Counted from the first letter of the stretch, positions 18,733 to 32,897 are shown. The stretch: 64,000 nucleotides of DNA from Pectobacterium sp. CFBP8739 (GCF_013449375.1 NZ_JACDRR010000005.1:163074-227073), one strand, 5' to 3'. Numbers and translations are program-made. Notes: generated from the letters alone by a model not told the origin.

Positions 18733-19320
18733 TTATGCCGGTTTGAAGGCATGCAAGCGGTTCATCGCCTTGATCATGTCTTCTTTCATCAGAATTTCTG
18801 TGCAGCGCACGGCTTCGTCAATGGCATCGTCGATCAACGTCTGCTCGCTTGTCGGCGGTTTACCCAGCACAAAGCCTGTCACTTTGTTTTTATCGCCCGG
18901 ATGGCCGATACCAATACGTAAGCGATGGAAGTTTGGGTTGTTACCCAATTTGCTGATGATGTCTTTCAGCCCGTTATGGCCGCCGTGCCCGCCACCCAGT
19001 TTAAGTTTGGCAATCCCCGGTAATAAATCCAGTTCATCGTGGGCAACCAGGATTTCATCAGGCTGGATGCGATAGAAGGTGGCCATTGCCGCGACGGCTT
19101 TGCCACTCAAATTCATGAACGTGGTTGGGACCAGAAGGCGTACATCTTGCCCAGCCAGATTCAGACGGGACGTGTAACCAAAAAATTTGCTTTCTTCTTT
19201 CAGTGGCTGACGGTAAGCGTTCGCTAGACGATCGACAAACCAGGCGCCCGCATTATGGCGGGTGGCGGCATATTCAGCGCCAGGATTCGCCAGGCCGACA
19301 ATTAATTTAATGCTGCTCAC
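18733..19320 (-). CDS. pth: Peptidyl-tRNA hydrolase
   Basis: 195 residues, the usual length. The active-site segment [17 protein letters not shown] contains catalytic His20, and VAHDELDL holds the supporting Asp near residue 93; [10 protein letters not shown] is the conserved mid-motif. It releases peptides from peptidyl-tRNA that drops off ribosomes. The start is GTG 19320. It probably forms an operon with ychF. Confidence 0.96.
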   Translation of the reverse strand: MSSIKLIVGLANPGAEYAATRHNAGAWFVDRLANAYRQPLKEESKFFGYTSRLNLAGQDVRLLVPTTFMNLSGKAVAAMATFYRIQPDEILVAHDELDLLPGIAKLKLGGGHGGHNGLKDIISKLGNNPNFHRLRIGIGHPGDKNKVTGFVLGKPPTSEQTLIDDAIDEAVRCTEILMKEDMIKAMNRLHAFKPA

Positions 19321-19634
19321 GGTATATTCCAGATTGCGTGCTTAAACTGACGCAGGGTAGCGTGATAAACGAAAGCGCTAGTTTACACACCGTATGCTGG
19401 ATAGCAAAATCTCAGTGTTGGAATGTAAATATAATGTTATTTATTCAGTGATGTGATTATTCGGACTTTTGTCTATTCATTTGTTTCAACGTAAAAAAAT
19501 ACTCATCATTCCTTTTATCTGTGATCCTTCCCGCAATCATCCATGCACATTATTGTCTATAATTACATCAATAATAAGAAAGTCAGCGGTAATGGCACTC
19601 TGATTCATCCACAGAATTAATCTGGAGGTGGCAG
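19321..19634. other. Divergent intergenic region between pth and ychH
   Basis: AT-rich region carrying the two divergent promoters. I see no ORF with a ribosome site and no clear operator or hairpin. Confidence 0.45.
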
Positions 19635-19904
19635 ATGAAACGTAAAAACGTGACAGTATTGGGTAACATGTTGATGGGGCTCGGTATGATTCTGATGATT
19701 GGCGGCATTGGCTTTTCCATCGCCAGCCAATTCCCTAAACTGAATGTCCCTGAATATATGACGTATGTTGATCTGGTCGGTATTTTCTCTGGTGCAATAC
19801 TTTGGTTAGTGGGAGCACGTATTAGCGGGCGTGAGGAAGTCGCAGACCGTTATTGGTGGGTTAAACACTTTGATAAGCGTTGCCGCCGCCAACGTCACCC
19901 ATAA
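19635..19904 (+). CDS. ychH: YchH stress-induced inner membrane protein
   Basis: 89 residues with two membrane segments (about 10-32 and 45-62) and the family-typical ending around REEVADRYWWVKHFDKRC. E. coli YchH is a small inner-membrane protein linked to stress and catabolite control; its molecular role is unclear. Strong ribosome site CTGGAGGTGG. Position next to pth is the same as in E. coli. Confidence 0.9.
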   Translation: MKRKNVTVLGNMLMGLGMILMIGGIGFSIASQFPKLNVPEYMTYVDLVGIFSGAILWLVGARISGREEVADRYWWVKHFDKRCRRQRHP

Positions 19905-19945
19905 TCGTTAGCGCCATAGACGTTAATGAAAATTGAACATAAGAG

Positions 19946-19980
19946 CCGCTGTAGCTTCGCTATGGCGGTTTTTTGTTTTT
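19946..19980 (+). terminator. Terminator of ychH
   Basis: CCGCTGTAGC (19946-19955) pairs with GCTATGGCGG (19959-19968) using two G-T wobbles and a TTC loop, followed by TTTTTTGTTTTT. Confidence 0.85.
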
Positions 19981-20017
19981 TATAGCGATAGCGTTTTTTA
20001 CAGTGATGAAAATAAGA

Positions 20018-20041
20018 AAGCCACCTTGTTACAGGTGGCTT
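20018..20041 (-). terminator. Terminator of prs
   Basis: AAGCCACCT (20018-20026) pairs with AGGTGGCTT (20033-20041). It lies 38 bases after the prs stop; the reverse-strand tail is T-rich but interrupted. Confidence 0.7.
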
Positions 20042-20078
20042 CATCAGCGTTTGCGAGCGGTTACTCGGTCAGCCGCGA

Positions 20079-22035
<1,957 letters not shown>

Positions 22036-22038
22036 CGC

Positions 22039-22662
22039 TTATTTAACCATCCAGTTATTCATTTTCAGCTTAATATGCTGTTCACCCTGAACCAGTTCCA
22101 GACTGGTTGGGAGCGGAGGCGTCAGCTCGGTGTTATAACTCTGATAGCTGACATTCCAGTTTTGACTACCCTGACGATAGGTGATGGTTTTCAGCAGATA
22201 GCGTTCATCCAACGTGAATTCGGTCGCATCGCCTGGAATACCGAGAATCCACTGGCGCAGATTGTTCAGCGGAATAGCCATGCCAGTGAGTTGCTGAATC
22301 ATGTATTCGGCATCTTTCCCCACGTAACGCTTACCCTGATTGTCGGTGATTTGCACGCCGTCAGGCTGAGCACGCAGTTCTAATTCGGTGCTGCCGAGCG
22401 GATTGGTCAGCAGCAGTCGATAACGCTGCGGCGGTGTGTCCTGCCAGAAGAAATTGGCTGATACTCTTTTACTATCGGAGATATAGGCAAAAGCGCCGCG
22501 TGTCTGATATTGGCTGAGCTGCTGGACCTTTTGCTGATGCTGTTGCCACTCTGGCGAGGTAGGGCTTTTACCCGTTTGGGTCGGTTGATTAATGCTACAG
22601 GCGGCAAGCAATACGCTGGCTAAAGGCAGTAAACGCAGGCATCGGACGGTTCTGGTTGGCAT
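22039..22662 (-). CDS. lolB: Outer-membrane lipoprotein LolB
   Basis: 207 residues from ATG 22662, chosen because it starts the lipoprotein signal ([22 protein letters not shown], lipobox LAAC with the lipidated Cys at 22) and has AGGAT upstream. The mature part has the LolA/LolB half-barrel features ([34 protein letters not shown]). It receives lipoproteins from periplasmic LolA and inserts them in the outer membrane. Divergent from hemA, as in E. coli. Confidence 0.95.
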   Translation of the reverse strand: MPTRTVRCLRLLPLASVLLAACSINQPTQTGKSPTSPEWQQHQQKVQQLSQYQTRGAFAYISDSKRVSANFFWQDTPPQRYRLLLTNPLGSTELELRAQPDGVQITDNQGKRYVGKDAEYMIQQLTGMAIPLNNLRQWILGIPGDATEFTLDERYLLKTITYRQGSQNWNVSYQSYNTELTPPLPTSLELVQGEQHIKLKMNNWMVK

Positions 22663-22894
22663 ATCGGTCGTATCCTGTAAATGAAAGAAGTCCATGAAAT
22701 ACGTCACGCTAACGGGCTTACCGCTCAGCGTCAATGATTGTTATTCGTTAATCGCGTTTATTGTTTTTTGTCAAAAAGTGACTACCTCAGACGAGGTGTA
22801 TCGCGTGCTGTCGCTTTTCTTGCTCTTCTGCATCAAGTAGAATGCGACTCAGACGAAATCCATACTAAGACCGGTATTACTCAGAAACAGCCTA

Positions 22895-24151
22895 ATGACC
22901 CTGCTTGCGCTTGGTATTAATCACAAAACCGCACCAGTTTCTCTGCGTGAACGCGTTGTGTTCTCGCCAGATAAATTAGGCGTGGCCCTCGACAGTCTGC
23001 TACAGCAACCGCTGGTGCAGGGCGGCGTTGTGCTGTCTACCTGCAATCGTACGGAACTCTATCTTAGTGTTGACGGACAGGAAAATCAGCGTGAACAATT
23101 GATTCGCTGGTTGTGTGAATACCATCAATTGCACCCAGAAGAGGTCAACGGCAGTCTGTACTGGCATCAGGATAACGCCGCCGTTAGCCATTTGATGCGC
23201 GTAGCCAGCGGTCTGGATTCGCTGGTGTTAGGTGAACCACAGATTTTGGGACAGGTGAAGAAAGCGTTTGCCGAATCACAACGGGGTCATTCCCTGTCCA
23301 GCGAACTGGAACGGTTGTTCCAGAAGTCTTTTACCGTTGCCAAGCGCGTTCGTACGGAAACAGATATCGGTGCCAGCGCCGTGTCGGTGGCATTTGCCGC
23401 CTGTACGCTGGCGCGGCAGATCTTTGAATCACTGGCGGATGTTACGGTGCTGCTGGTTGGTGCCGGAGAAACCATTGAACTGGTCGCACGCTATCTTCGT
23501 GAGCACAATGTACAGAAAATGGTGATCGCAAACCGAACCCGTGAACGCGCGCAGGCGCTGGCGACGGAAGTGGGCGCAGAGGTCATCACGTTAGCTGAAC
23601 TGGATGAACAACTCGTTCAGACCGACATTGTGATCAGTTCAACGGCCAGTACGCTGCCGATTATCGGAAAAGGGATGATGGAACGGACGCTGAAGGCGAG
23701 ACGGAATCAGCCAATGTTGATGGTGGATATTGCAGTTCCGCGTGATATTGAGCCGGAAGTCGGCAAATTACCGAACGTTTATCTCTACAGCGTGGACGAT
23801 CTGCACGCGATTATTCAGCATAACCTCGCGCAACGCAAAGCGGCTGCGGTGCAGGCTGAATCCATCGTGCAGCAGGAAAGCTCCGATTTCATGGCCTGGC
23901 TGCGTGCGCAGTCTGCGGTGGAGACTATTCGCGATTATCGCGCTCAGGCCGATGAGCTGCGTGCGGAAATGACGGCCAAGGCGCTGGCTGCCATCCAACA
24001 AGGCAATGACGTTGAAGCGGTGATTCAGGAACTGACGCACCGTTTAACTAACCGCCTGATTCACGCGCCGACTAAATCCCTTCAGCAAGCCGCTCGTGAC
24101 GGCGACCAAAATCGGTTACAAATTTTACGTGACAGCCTTGGGCTGGACTAG
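22895..24151 (+). CDS. hemA: Glutamyl-tRNA reductase
   Basis: 418 residues, full length. Catalytic Cys at about 50 in [12 protein letters not shown], the conserved [21 protein letters not shown], and the NADPH-binding [17 protein letters not shown]. It converts Glu-tRNA to glutamate-1-semialdehyde, the first step of haem synthesis. First gene of the hemA-prfA-prmC-sirB2-sirB1-kdsA run. The ribosome site before ATG 22895 is weak, as in many hemA genes. Confidence 0.96.
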   Translation: MTLLALGINHKTAPVSLRERVVFSPDKLGVALDSLLQQPLVQGGVVLSTCNRTELYLSVDGQENQREQLIRWLCEYHQLHPEEVNGSLYWHQDNAAVSHLMRVASGLDSLVLGEPQILGQVKKAFAESQRGHSLSSELERLFQKSFTVAKRVRTETDIGASAVSVAFAACTLARQIFESLADVTVLLVGAGETIELVARYLREHNVQKMVIANRTRERAQALATEVGAEVITLAELDEQLVQTDIVISSTASTLPIIGKGMMERTLKARRNQPMLMVDIAVPRDIEPEVGKLPNVYLYSVDDLHAIIQHNLAQRKAAAVQAESIVQQESSDFMAWLRAQSAVETIRDYRAQADELRAEMTAKALAAIQQGNDVEAVIQELTHRLTNRLIHAPTKSLQQAARDGDQNRLQILRDSLGLD

Positions 24152-24197
24152 CATTCATCTCTACTATTTATTTCTACTACAGGATTTAACCGCCCGC

Positions 24198-25280
24198 ATG
24201 AAGCCTTCTATTGTTGCTAAACTGGAAGCGTTACAAGAACGCCATGAAGAAGTCCAGGCGTTACTCGGTGAGCCCAGCGTCATCGCTGATATGGATCGTT
24301 TTCGCGCGTTGTCGCGAGAATATGCTCAGCTCACTGATATTACTCGCTGTTTCCAGCAATGGCAGCAGGCGCAAGAGGATCAACAGACCGCAGAAATGAT
24401 GCTGGACGATCCTGAAATGCGCGATATGGCGCAGGAAGAATTGAAAGAGGGTAAAGCGACCATTGAAGCGCTGGAGCAACAGCTCCAGGTGCTGTTGTTG
24501 CCGAAAGATCCCGATGATGAGCGCGGCTGTTTTCTGGAAGTGCGTGCGGGGACAGGCGGCGACGAAGCCGCGATTTTTGCCGGCGATCTGTTTCGCATGT
24601 ACAGCCGGTATGCCGAATCACGCCGCTGGCGCGTTGAGGTGATGAGCGCCAGCGATGGCGAACATGGCGGTTATAAAGAAGTTATCGCTAAAATCTCTGG
24701 CGACGGCGTGTACGGTCAACTCAAGTTCGAATCCGGTGGCCATCGCGTGCAGCGTGTTCCTGCCACGGAGTCTCAAGGGCGTATCCATACCTCGGCCTGT
24801 ACGGTCGCCGTGATGGCGGAAGTACCGGAAGCGGAACTGCCGGACATCAACCCGGCGGATTTGCGTATTGACACCTTCCGTTCTTCTGGCGCGGGCGGCC
24901 AGCACGTTAACACCACCGATTCCGCCATCCGTATTACTCACTTGCCAACCGGTATTGTCGTGGAATGTCAGGACGAGCGTTCACAGCATAAAAACAAAGC
25001 CAAAGCGCTGTCTGTGCTGGGGGCGCGTATTCGTGCGGCAGAAGTGCAGAAACGTCAGCAGGAAGAAGCGTCAACTCGACGTAACCTGCTTGGCAGCGGC
25101 GATCGCTCTGACCGCATCCGTACCTACAATTTCCCGCAGGGAAGGGTGACCGATCATCGCATTAACCTGACGCTTTACCGTCTGGATGAAGTCATGGAAG
25201 GGAAACTGGATACGCTGATTCAGCCCGTTGTGCAGGAATACCAGGCCGATCAGCTTGCTGCGCTGTCCGAGCAGGAATAA
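24198..25280 (+). CDS. prfA: Peptide chain release factor 1
   Basis: 360 residues from ATG 24198, matching the family; the open frame extends back into hemA but is not conserved. The stop-codon recognition tripeptide is in [10 protein letters not shown], and the hydrolysis motif GGQ in [10 protein letters not shown]. It reads UAA and UAG. The stop overlaps the prmC start (TAATG), so the factor and its methylase are coupled. Confidence 0.97.
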   Translation: MKPSIVAKLEALQERHEEVQALLGEPSVIADMDRFRALSREYAQLTDITRCFQQWQQAQEDQQTAEMMLDDPEMRDMAQEELKEGKATIEALEQQLQVLLLPKDPDDERGCFLEVRAGTGGDEAAIFAGDLFRMYSRYAESRRWRVEVMSASDGEHGGYKEVIAKISGDGVYGQLKFESGGHRVQRVPATESQGRIHTSACTVAVMAEVPEAELPDINPADLRIDTFRSSGAGGQHVNTTDSAIRITHLPTGIVVECQDERSQHKNKAKALSVLGARIRAAEVQKRQQEEASTRRNLLGSGDRSDRIRTYNFPQGRVTDHRINLTLYRLDEVMEGKLDTLIQPVVQEYQADQLAALSEQE

Positions 25281-26125
25281 TGACCTATCAGGATTGGTTA
25301 CTCTCTGCCGCAACTCAGCTTGCGGCGGGAGAAAGCCCGAAACGAGATGCGGAGATTTTGCTGGGTTTTGTAACTGGCAAGCCCCGCACGTTCCTGCTGG
25401 CGTTTGGTGAAACTGAGCTGAACGCGGTTGAACAGCAGAAATTAGCTGAATTGTTGGCGCGTCGTGAACAGGGCGAACCTATCGCTTATTTGATCGGCGA
25501 GCGTGAGTTCTGGTCACTGCCGCTGGCTGTGTCGCCCGCTACGCTGATTCCCCGCCCCGATACCGAGTGCCTGGTCGAACAGGCGCTGCTGCGCCTGCCT
25601 CAAACGCCGTGTGCCGTACTGGATTTGGGTACTGGAACTGGAGCGATTGCGCTGGCTCTGGCCAGTGAGCGGCGCGATTGCAGGGTGACGGGTGTTGATG
25701 TTCAACCAGACGCTGTCGCGTTAGCGACGAAAAATGCCCGGCAATTGGGGCTCAACAATGCCTGTTTCTTGTCAGGAAGCTGGTATTCACCGCTTGATCA
25801 AACGCGCTTTGCGCTCATCGCCAGTAATCCACCGTATATCGATGCGGATGATGTGCACTTGTCGCAGGGCGATGTTCGTTTTGAGCCGGCCAGCGCGTTG
25901 ATTGCCGCCGACAACGGGTTGGCGGATTTACGCACCATCATTGAATCTGCCCCGCATTATTTAGAGAACGGTGGCTGGTTACTGCTGGAACATGGCTGGC
26001 AACAGGCTGAGGCAGTGCGTCAGCTTTTGCAGGCACGCGGATTCACGCAAATAGAAACCTGTCAGGACTACGGTGGCAATGACCGCGTGTCATTAGGACG
26101 CTGGTTGGATATCCCAACGCATTAG
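25280..26125 (+). CDS. prmC: Release factor glutamine methyltransferase
   Basis: 281 residues. SAM-binding VLDLGTGTGAIALAL near 115, and the substrate-glutamine motif NPPY in ASNPPYIDADD near 183. It methylates the GGQ glutamine of RF1 and RF2. It overlaps prfA by one base and precedes sirB2 by five. Confidence 0.96.
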   Translation: MTYQDWLLSAATQLAAGESPKRDAEILLGFVTGKPRTFLLAFGETELNAVEQQKLAELLARREQGEPIAYLIGEREFWSLPLAVSPATLIPRPDTECLVEQALLRLPQTPCAVLDLGTGTGAIALALASERRDCRVTGVDVQPDAVALATKNARQLGLNNACFLSGSWYSPLDQTRFALIASNPPYIDADDVHLSQGDVRFEPASALIAADNGLADLRTIIESAPHYLENGGWLLLEHGWQQAEAVRQLLQARGFTQIETCQDYGGNDRVSLGRWLDIPTH

Positions 26126-26130
26126 GAGCA

Positions 26131-26532
26131 ATGGACGTGATAACTCTTTACCCAGCCATGATATATCTGCATCTGGCAACGGTTGGCATCAGTATTTCTC
26201 TGTTTATTATTCGTTTTTTCTGGCTGTGTCGGCAATCAGCGTTGCTGCAACAGCGCTGGGTAAAAATCCTGCCGCATATTAACGATACCTTGTTATTAAT
26301 CAGCGGTATTGGTTTAATCACGCTTAGCCACACTTATCCGTTTACTCCCGAGCAAAGCTGGCTGACGGAAAAGCTGTTTGGCGTTATTATTTATATCCTT
26401 CTTGGCGCGATCGCCTTGGGGAAACGCCCCCGTAGTCAGAACGTTCGCTGGCTGGCGTTTGTATCTGCTTTAATATGCTTTGGTGGGGTCGTGCTGTTGG
26501 CTCTGACTCAGTCACCGTTGCTGATGGAATAA
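26131..26532 (+). CDS. sirB2: SirB2 family membrane protein
   Basis: 133 residues with four predicted membrane segments (about 8-28, 42-62, 75-95, 103-125). SirB2 is conserved between prmC and sirB1 in enterobacteria; its biochemical function is not established. TTAGGAG precedes ATG 26131. Confidence 0.88.
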   Translation: MDVITLYPAMIYLHLATVGISISLFIIRFFWLCRQSALLQQRWVKILPHINDTLLLISGIGLITLSHTYPFTPEQSWLTEKLFGVIIYILLGAIALGKRPRSQNVRWLAFVSALICFGGVVLLALTQSPLLME

Positions 26533-26534
26533 TT

Positions 26535-27344
26535 ATGAGTGCTATTGCTGATTTTGAATTCAACCAGTCGCTGCTAAGTGATGGTGTCGTGTTGGTTTCA
26601 CAGGCTATTCGCCGCGACTTTCCCGCTCAGGATGTGCGGCAAAATCTGCAACAGCTGGTTGAGAACGCTCGAGCCGCTATTCCTGACGATCTCGAACAAG
26701 ATCTTCAGCTTGAAAAGCTGATTGAGTTGTTTTATCACACTTGGGGATTCGGCGGTGCGGGCGGGGTTTATCGCCTGTCTGATGCACTGTGGCTCGATAA
26801 AGTGCTTGAATCTCGTCAGGGGCTGCCCGTGTCACTAGGCGTTATCTTCCTGCACATCGCCAATGAGCTTGGTCTGCCGCTGATGCCGGTGATTTTCCCG
26901 ACGCAGCTGATTCTACGTGCAGACTGGCTCGACGAAGAGATGTGGCTAATTAATCCGCTAAATGGCGATACGCTGAGTGAGCATGTGCTGGAAGTTTGGC
27001 TGAAAGGTAACATCGGCCCATCAACCCGTCTGCTGGATGAAGATCTGGATGAAGCAGAGAATGTCCTGATCGTGCGTAAAATGCTCGATACGTTGAAAGT
27101 TGCACTGATGGAAGAAAAACAGATGGAACTCGCGTTAAGAGCCAGCGAAGCGGTGCTGCAATTTGACCCGGATGATCCGTATGAAATCCGCGATCGCGGC
27201 CTGATTTATGCGCAGTTGGATTGCGACCATATTGCGTTGTCCGATCTCAACTATTTCGTTGAACAGTGCCCAGAAGACCCAGTGAGTGAAATGATAAAAG
27301 TACAGATTCACTCGATAGAGCAGAAACAGATTGTCTTGCATTAA
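26535..27344 (+). CDS. sirB1: SirB1 family protein (transglutaminase-like fold plus TPR)
   Basis: 269 residues from ATG 26535, two bases after sirB2. The N-terminal part (FGGAGGVYRLSDALWLDKVLES, GLPVSLGVIFLHIANELGLPL) is the SirB1/YchA transglutaminase-like core; the C-terminus contains a tetratricopeptide-like repeat (ALRASEAVLQFDPDDPYEIRDRGLIY, written in parts). Function unknown, conserved with kdsA and hemA. The longer frame from 26475 overlaps sirB2 and has no ribosome site. Confidence 0.88.
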   Translation: MSAIADFEFNQSLLSDGVVLVSQAIRRDFPAQDVRQNLQQLVENARAAIPDDLEQDLQLEKLIELFYHTWGFGGAGGVYRLSDALWLDKVLESRQGLPVSLGVIFLHIANELGLPLMPVIFPTQLILRADWLDEEMWLINPLNGDTLSEHVLEVWLKGNIGPSTRLLDEDLDEAENVLIVRKMLDTLKVALMEEKQMELALRASEAVLQFDPDDPYEIRDRGLIYAQLDCDHIALSDLNYFVEQCPEDPVSEMIKVQIHSIEQKQIVLH

Positions 27345-27392
27345 AAAAACAGTCTTACATTAAGAACCCGTTTTACAGTAATGCAGCGTTAA

Positions 27393-28274
<882 letters not shown>

Positions 28275-28295
28275 TCTTCTGCTTACCGTCGATTA

Positions 28296-28321
28296 AAAAA
28301 CCCGCGATATCGCGGGTTTTT
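28296..28321. terminator. Bidirectional terminator between kdsA and ydgH
   Basis: AAAAACCCGCGAT (28296-28308) is directly followed by its exact complement (28309-28321), giving T runs on both strands. It serves convergent kdsA and ydgH. Confidence 0.9.
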
Positions 28322-28367
28322 GTGTTTATAAACGTTGGTTGTATTCTACAACGCAACACGATCGCTG

Positions 28368-29321
28368 TTATTTATAGAGATCGGCGCTGATGGTCATGTT
28401 GTTGCCTTTGCCTTCCCACTGTCTGGTGATGTGGTAATACTTGGCACCTTTCTCGCCCGCGCGTTTAGCAACAGCTTCGGATATTTGTGTAATATTGGTG
28501 TAGTTACCGCGGAACTGGATGGAATCGAAAGGCACCATCTGGGCCGCCGTGACATTATTCAGTTCCTGAATCTGTGTGCCATCAGATAGCGTTACCGTGT
28601 AACGTCCACCTTTTGACGACTGTGTTTCAAAGAAGTTGCCCACGCTGCGGCTAGGGCTATCCGAGTAAGCAACCCCTGGGATTTCTACTTTGGCAGCTTC
28701 TGCTCCACCGGCAGCCAGAGCGGCGCGACCTGCATCAGAATCAGCAGGGATTGCATCAGGACGCTGAAGCTGACGTTTTGGCGCATCGGCTTTATAGATA
28801 AATGCGGTAGCCTTTTGATTCGCACTATTCGAGTTCACGTCGATCTGGCGGACGATGTAAAACGAGTCCGCATTTTTCTCTTTTGCCGCTTTCGCTATGG
28901 CCTCGATCAAATCGGGCTGAGTGCTGAATAAACCACTTACCGTTACGGTGTCATAGGGTTCTATCAGATAGGCTGCATCTTTCGGCAGTTCTTTCACACC
29001 GTAGATGGTGCGATATTGCACGTTTTGTTCCGCTTTAGGAGCATCTTTATGGTACAGATCGACAGTCACATTCCAGTAGTCGCCGGAGTTAGTATCCGTC
29101 ATTGACTGAACATAAAACGACTCTGCACCCAATTTGTCAGCGCGCGTTGAGGCTGCTGCGACTGCTTCATTGATCGCATTAAAACGTCCCTTAAACGTAA
29201 TTCGTTCAAAAGGTTGCAGGGATTTTGCCTGCTCAGGCGTCAGTTCCTGTGCAGCCTGCGCTGAAAATGCCGAGAGTGATAACAATAACGTGGACGCAAT
29301 AACAGTAGTCTTCAGCTTCAT
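28368..29321 (-). CDS. ydgH: YdgH family periplasmic protein with three DUF1471 domains
   Basis: 317 residues from ATG 29321, which has AAGGAT just upstream. The signal peptide is MKLKTTVIASTLLLSLSAFS, cut after AQA. Three copies of the YdgH/BhsA/McbA module follow, each with a hydrophobic F.RI.F.G core and an AESFYV / ADSFYI / AKYYHI strand. Such proteins are envelope stress and biofilm-associated; the mechanism is unknown. It is divergent from pntAB, as in E. coli. Confidence 0.9.
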   Translation of the reverse strand: MKLKTTVIASTLLLSLSAFSAQAAQELTPEQAKSLQPFERITFKGRFNAINEAVAAASTRADKLGAESFYVQSMTDTNSGDYWNVTVDLYHKDAPKAEQNVQYRTIYGVKELPKDAAYLIEPYDTVTVSGLFSTQPDLIEAIAKAAKEKNADSFYIVRQIDVNSNSANQKATAFIYKADAPKRQLQRPDAIPADSDAGRAALAAGGAEAAKVEIPGVAYSDSPSRSVGNFFETQSSKGGRYTVTLSDGTQIQELNNVTAAQMVPFDSIQFRGNYTNITQISEAVAKRAGEKGAKYYHITRQWEGKGNNMTISADLYK

Positions 29322-29902
29322 AAAAATCCTTTCGCTTTCCTGCAACTCGAATTATTTAAGGTATAGCAATCAACCTGTAACGGAATAGGGCTGATTATCG
29401 CACGGAATAAATTCTTGTGCTTTAGCATTTTCAGCAGGATTGAAAAGCCGTAATGCTTCGGTTCTGAACAAGAAAAGTGCTAATAATAACGGTTAATGAT
29501 TGTTTTGCCATCATAAGGGATATTTATGTGATTTATCACATTAACAACCTTGTAACACACCATTTTTGTGAAACAACCCCGAAAAATACTTCTGTAAGAA
29601 TGCTACAAAAGACAGAGAAGAGCATGATTTTCGACCAAGAAACGCTGGCATAACCTGTGATAACTCGGCTTTTCTGTGAAATTCATTTTATTTATGGATC
29701 ATCGATCACATTTTCAGTACGTTATAAATGAGTTCGCCTACAGTGAGACGCCCCAAAAAAGCGTGTGGTAAGAAGATGATAAAACTCTCTTCCTACCGCG
29801 TGAATGCGGGGATACAGGGTGCAGCAGGTCTCGGCGAATTTGTATAACAGAGTAGGGTGAGAATAATAACCTTCGTTAAAAATAAGCGAAAAGGGTATCA
29901 GT
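29322..29902. other. Long divergent regulatory region between ydgH and pntA
   Basis: About 580 AT-rich bases with no supportable ORF. It contains a perfect inverted repeat at 29527-29540 (listed separately) and several TCACA/TGTGA half sites, so regulation by a CRP- or FNR-like protein is possible. Confidence 0.45.
29527..29540. promoter_or_regulatory. Perfect palindrome TGTGATTTATCACA
   Basis: TGTGAT-TT-ATCACA is a perfect inverted repeat. The half sites match the CRP consensus, but the spacing is two bases shorter than a CRP site, so the binding protein is uncertain. Confidence 0.35.
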
Positions 29903-31429
29903 ATGCGTATTGGTGTACCAAGAGAGCGGTTGGCCAATGAAGCCCGTGTCGCAGCGACGCCGAAAACGGTTGAACAGCTGCTGAAACTGGGTTTTACGGT
30001 CTCAATAGAACGTGAAGCGGGAAAACTGGCAAGTTTTGACGATGCGGCATATGAAGAAGCCGGCGCGTCGATTGTTGACAGTTCGGAAGTCTGGCAATCC
30101 GATATCGTCCTGAAGGTGAATGCGCCACAGGATGATGAAATCGAACTGACCCGGGCGGGCAGTACGGTTGTCAGCTTTATCTGGCCAGCGCAAAATCCAG
30201 CTCTGCTGGAGAAACTGGCGGCCCGTCAGGTGACGGTGATGGCGATGGATTCCGTGCCGCGTATCTCGCGCGCGCAATCACTGGATGCACTCAGCTCAAT
30301 GGCCAACATTGCTGGCTATCGCGCCATCGTTGAAGCTGCTCACGAGTTTGGCCGCTTCTTTACCGGGCAAATTACCGCTGCGGGTAAAGTTCCACCTGCC
30401 AAAGTCATGATTATCGGTGCGGGTGTGGCTGGTTTGGCTGCGATCGGCGCAGCGGGTAGCTTAGGTGCTATCGTTCGTGCTTTTGATACTCGACCTGAAG
30501 TAAAAGAGCAGGTTAAAAGCATGGGCGCCGAGTTCCTTGAACTCGACTTTGAAGAAGAAGCGGGTAGCGGTGACGGCTATGCCAAAGTCATGTCTGAAGC
30601 CTTTATCAAAGCCGAGATGGAACTGTTTGCTGCACAGGCGAAAGAAGTCGACATTATCGTCACTACTGCACTGATACCTGGAAAACCGGCTCCGCGCCTG
30701 ATCACCAAAGAAATGGTGCTGAGCATGAAGCCCGGCAGCGTGATTGTCGATTTAGCGGCGCAAACGGGCGGAAACTGTGAGTTGACCGTGGCCGATCGCG
30801 TTACCGTGACGGAAAACGGCGTCAAAATTATCGGTTATACCGATTTACCCAGCCGTCTGCCGACGCAATCCTCACAGCTTTACGGCACCAACCTGGTTAA
30901 CTTGCTGAAATTGCTCTGCAAAGAGAAAAACGGCGAGATCACTGTCGATTTTGACGATACCGTTATTCGCGGCGTTACCGTCGTTAAAGAAGGTGAAATA
31001 ACCTGGCCAGCACCGCCAATTCAGGTTTCAGCGCAGCCACAGCAGGCCAAACCTGCCGCGGTGGTGAAAGAAGAAGCCAAGCCGACATCGCCGTGGAAGA
31101 AATATGCATTTCTCGCGATTGCCATTCTGCTGTTTGGCTGGTTGGCCGATGCCGCACCAAAGGAATTCCTGTCTCACTTTACCGTTTTTGCGTTGTCCTG
31201 CGTCGTGGGCTATTACGTTGTCTGGAATGTCAGCCACGCCTTGCACACGCCATTGATGTCAGTCACTAACGCAATATCAGGCATTATCGTTGTCGGAGCA
31301 TTGTTGCAGATCGGTCACGGCGGATGGGTGTCGTTCTTCTCATTCATTGCCGTATTGATCGCCAGCATCAATATTTTCGGTGGTTTCACCGTGACTCAGC
31401 GCATGCTGAAAATGTTCCGTAAAAACTAA
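29903..31429 (+). CDS. pntA: NAD(P) transhydrogenase subunit alpha
   Basis: 508 residues. N-terminal NAD-binding domain ([40 protein letters not shown]) and four C-terminal membrane segments from about 400. With PntB it couples proton entry to hydride transfer from NADH to NADP+. AAGGGT precedes ATG 29903. pntB follows ten bases later. Confidence 0.97.
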   Translation: MRIGVPRERLANEARVAATPKTVEQLLKLGFTVSIEREAGKLASFDDAAYEEAGASIVDSSEVWQSDIVLKVNAPQDDEIELTRAGSTVVSFIWPAQNPALLEKLAARQVTVMAMDSVPRISRAQSLDALSSMANIAGYRAIVEAAHEFGRFFTGQITAAGKVPPAKVMIIGAGVAGLAAIGAAGSLGAIVRAFDTRPEVKEQVKSMGAEFLELDFEEEAGSGDGYAKVMSEAFIKAEMELFAAQAKEVDIIVTTALIPGKPAPRLITKEMVLSMKPGSVIVDLAAQTGGNCELTVADRVTVTENGVKIIGYTDLPSRLPTQSSQLYGTNLVNLLKLLCKEKNGEITVDFDDTVIRGVTVVKEGEITWPAPPIQVSAQPQQAKPAAVVKEEAKPTSPWKKYAFLAIAILLFGWLADAAPKEFLSHFTVFALSCVVGYYVVWNVSHALHTPLMSVTNAISGIIVVGALLQIGHGGWVSFFSFIAVLIASINIFGGFTVTQRMLKMFRKN

Positions 31430-31439
31430 GGGGTAACAC

Positions 31440-32828
31440 ATGTCTGGTGGATTAGTAACTGCTGCATACATTGTTGCCGCAATTCTCTTTATTTTCAGTT
31501 TGGCGGGTTTGTCCAAGCACGAAACGTCGCAACAAGGGAATATCTTCGGTATCAGCGGGATGGCGCTTGCGCTAGTCGCAACGATTCTGGGGCCGGATTC
31601 TGGCAACGTTGGCTGGATCATCGTTGCGATGGCGATCGGTGGATCAATCGGTATTTATCTGGCACGTAAAGTTGAAATGACCGAAATGCCAGAATTGGTC
31701 GCTATCCTCCACAGTTTTGTGGGCTTGGCTGCGGTACTGGTTGGCTTTAACAGCTTCCTCGATCACGGTGAAATTACCGATCCGGTGATGGTCAATATCC
31801 ATTTGACGGAGGTATTCCTGGGGATCTTCATCGGTGCCGTGACCTTCACAGGCTCGGTTGTTGCTTTCGGCAAACTGCGCGGAAAAATCTCTTCCAAGCC
31901 GTTGATGCTGCCTCATCGCCACAAAATGAATCTGGCGGCGCTGGTTGTATCCTTCCTGCTGCTTCTGGTTTTCGTCAATACGGGCAGCGTAGCATTGCAG
32001 GTTCTTGCGCTGATTGTGATGACGGCCATTGCGCTGGTGTTTGGCTGGCATCTGGTTGCGTCGATTGGTGGTGCAGACATGCCGGTCGTCGTTTCTATGC
32101 TGAACTCCTATTCCGGTTGGGCCGCCGCGGCCGCAGGCTTCATGCTGAGCAATGACCTGCTGATCGTGACCGGTGCTCTGGTGGGTTCTTCGGGTGCGAT
32201 TCTGTCTTACATTATGTGTAAAGCGATGAACCGCTCCTTCATCAGCGTTATTGCCGGCGGTTTTGGTACGGACGGCGTTTCTTCTGGTGAGAGTGAAGAG
32301 GTCGGTGAATATCGTGAGGCTTCAGCGGAAGACGTGGCTGATTTGCTCAAGAACTCAACCTCGGTCATCATCACTCCGGGATACGGCATGGCAGTCGCGC
32401 AGGCGCAGTACCCTGTGCATGACATCACCGCAAAACTGCGCGCGCGCGGCATCAACGTTCGCTTTGGTATTCACCCGGTTGCAGGGCGCTTGCCTGGTCA
32501 CATGAACGTGCTGTTGGCAGAAGCCAAAGTGCCTTACGACATCGTGTTGGAAATGGATGAAATCAACGATGATTTCACCGATACCGACACTGTGCTGGTC
32601 ATTGGTGCGAATGACACTGTTAACCCGGCTGCGCAGGAAGATCCACATAGCCCAATCGCAGGTATGCCTGTTCTGGAAGTGTGGAAAGCGCAGAATGTTA
32701 TCGTGTTCAAGCGTTCTATGAATACCGGTTACGCTGGCGTGCAGAATCCACTGTTCTTTAAAGAGAATACGCAGATGCTGTTTGGCGATGCCAAAGATAG
32801 CGTCGAAGCGATTCTGAAAGCGCTGTAA
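31440..32828 (+). CDS. pntB: NAD(P) transhydrogenase subunit beta
   Basis: 462 residues: about eight membrane segments, then an NADP-binding domain ([51 protein letters not shown]). Partner of PntA in the inner-membrane proton-translocating transhydrogenase, a main NADPH source. Confidence 0.97.
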   Translation: MSGGLVTAAYIVAAILFIFSLAGLSKHETSQQGNIFGISGMALALVATILGPDSGNVGWIIVAMAIGGSIGIYLARKVEMTEMPELVAILHSFVGLAAVLVGFNSFLDHGEITDPVMVNIHLTEVFLGIFIGAVTFTGSVVAFGKLRGKISSKPLMLPHRHKMNLAALVVSFLLLLVFVNTGSVALQVLALIVMTAIALVFGWHLVASIGGADMPVVVSMLNSYSGWAAAAAGFMLSNDLLIVTGALVGSSGAILSYIMCKAMNRSFISVIAGGFGTDGVSSGESEEVGEYREASAEDVADLLKNSTSVIITPGYGMAVAQAQYPVHDITAKLRARGINVRFGIHPVAGRLPGHMNVLLAEAKVPYDIVLEMDEINDDFTDTDTVLVIGANDTVNPAAQEDPHSPIAGMPVLEVWKAQNVIVFKRSMNTGYAGVQNPLFFKENTQMLFGDAKDSVEAILKAL

Positions 32829-32850
32829 GCGCGGCAGGTCGTAGAAAACG

Positions 32851-32877
32851 AAAGGGGCGAACAATCGCCCCTTTTTT
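32851..32877 (+). terminator. Terminator of pntAB
   Basis: AAAGGGGCGA (32851-32860), four-base loop, TCGCCCCTTT (32865-32874), then T to 32877. Confidence 0.92.
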
Positions 32878-32897
32878 GCGCCTATCGTTTTTATGCT

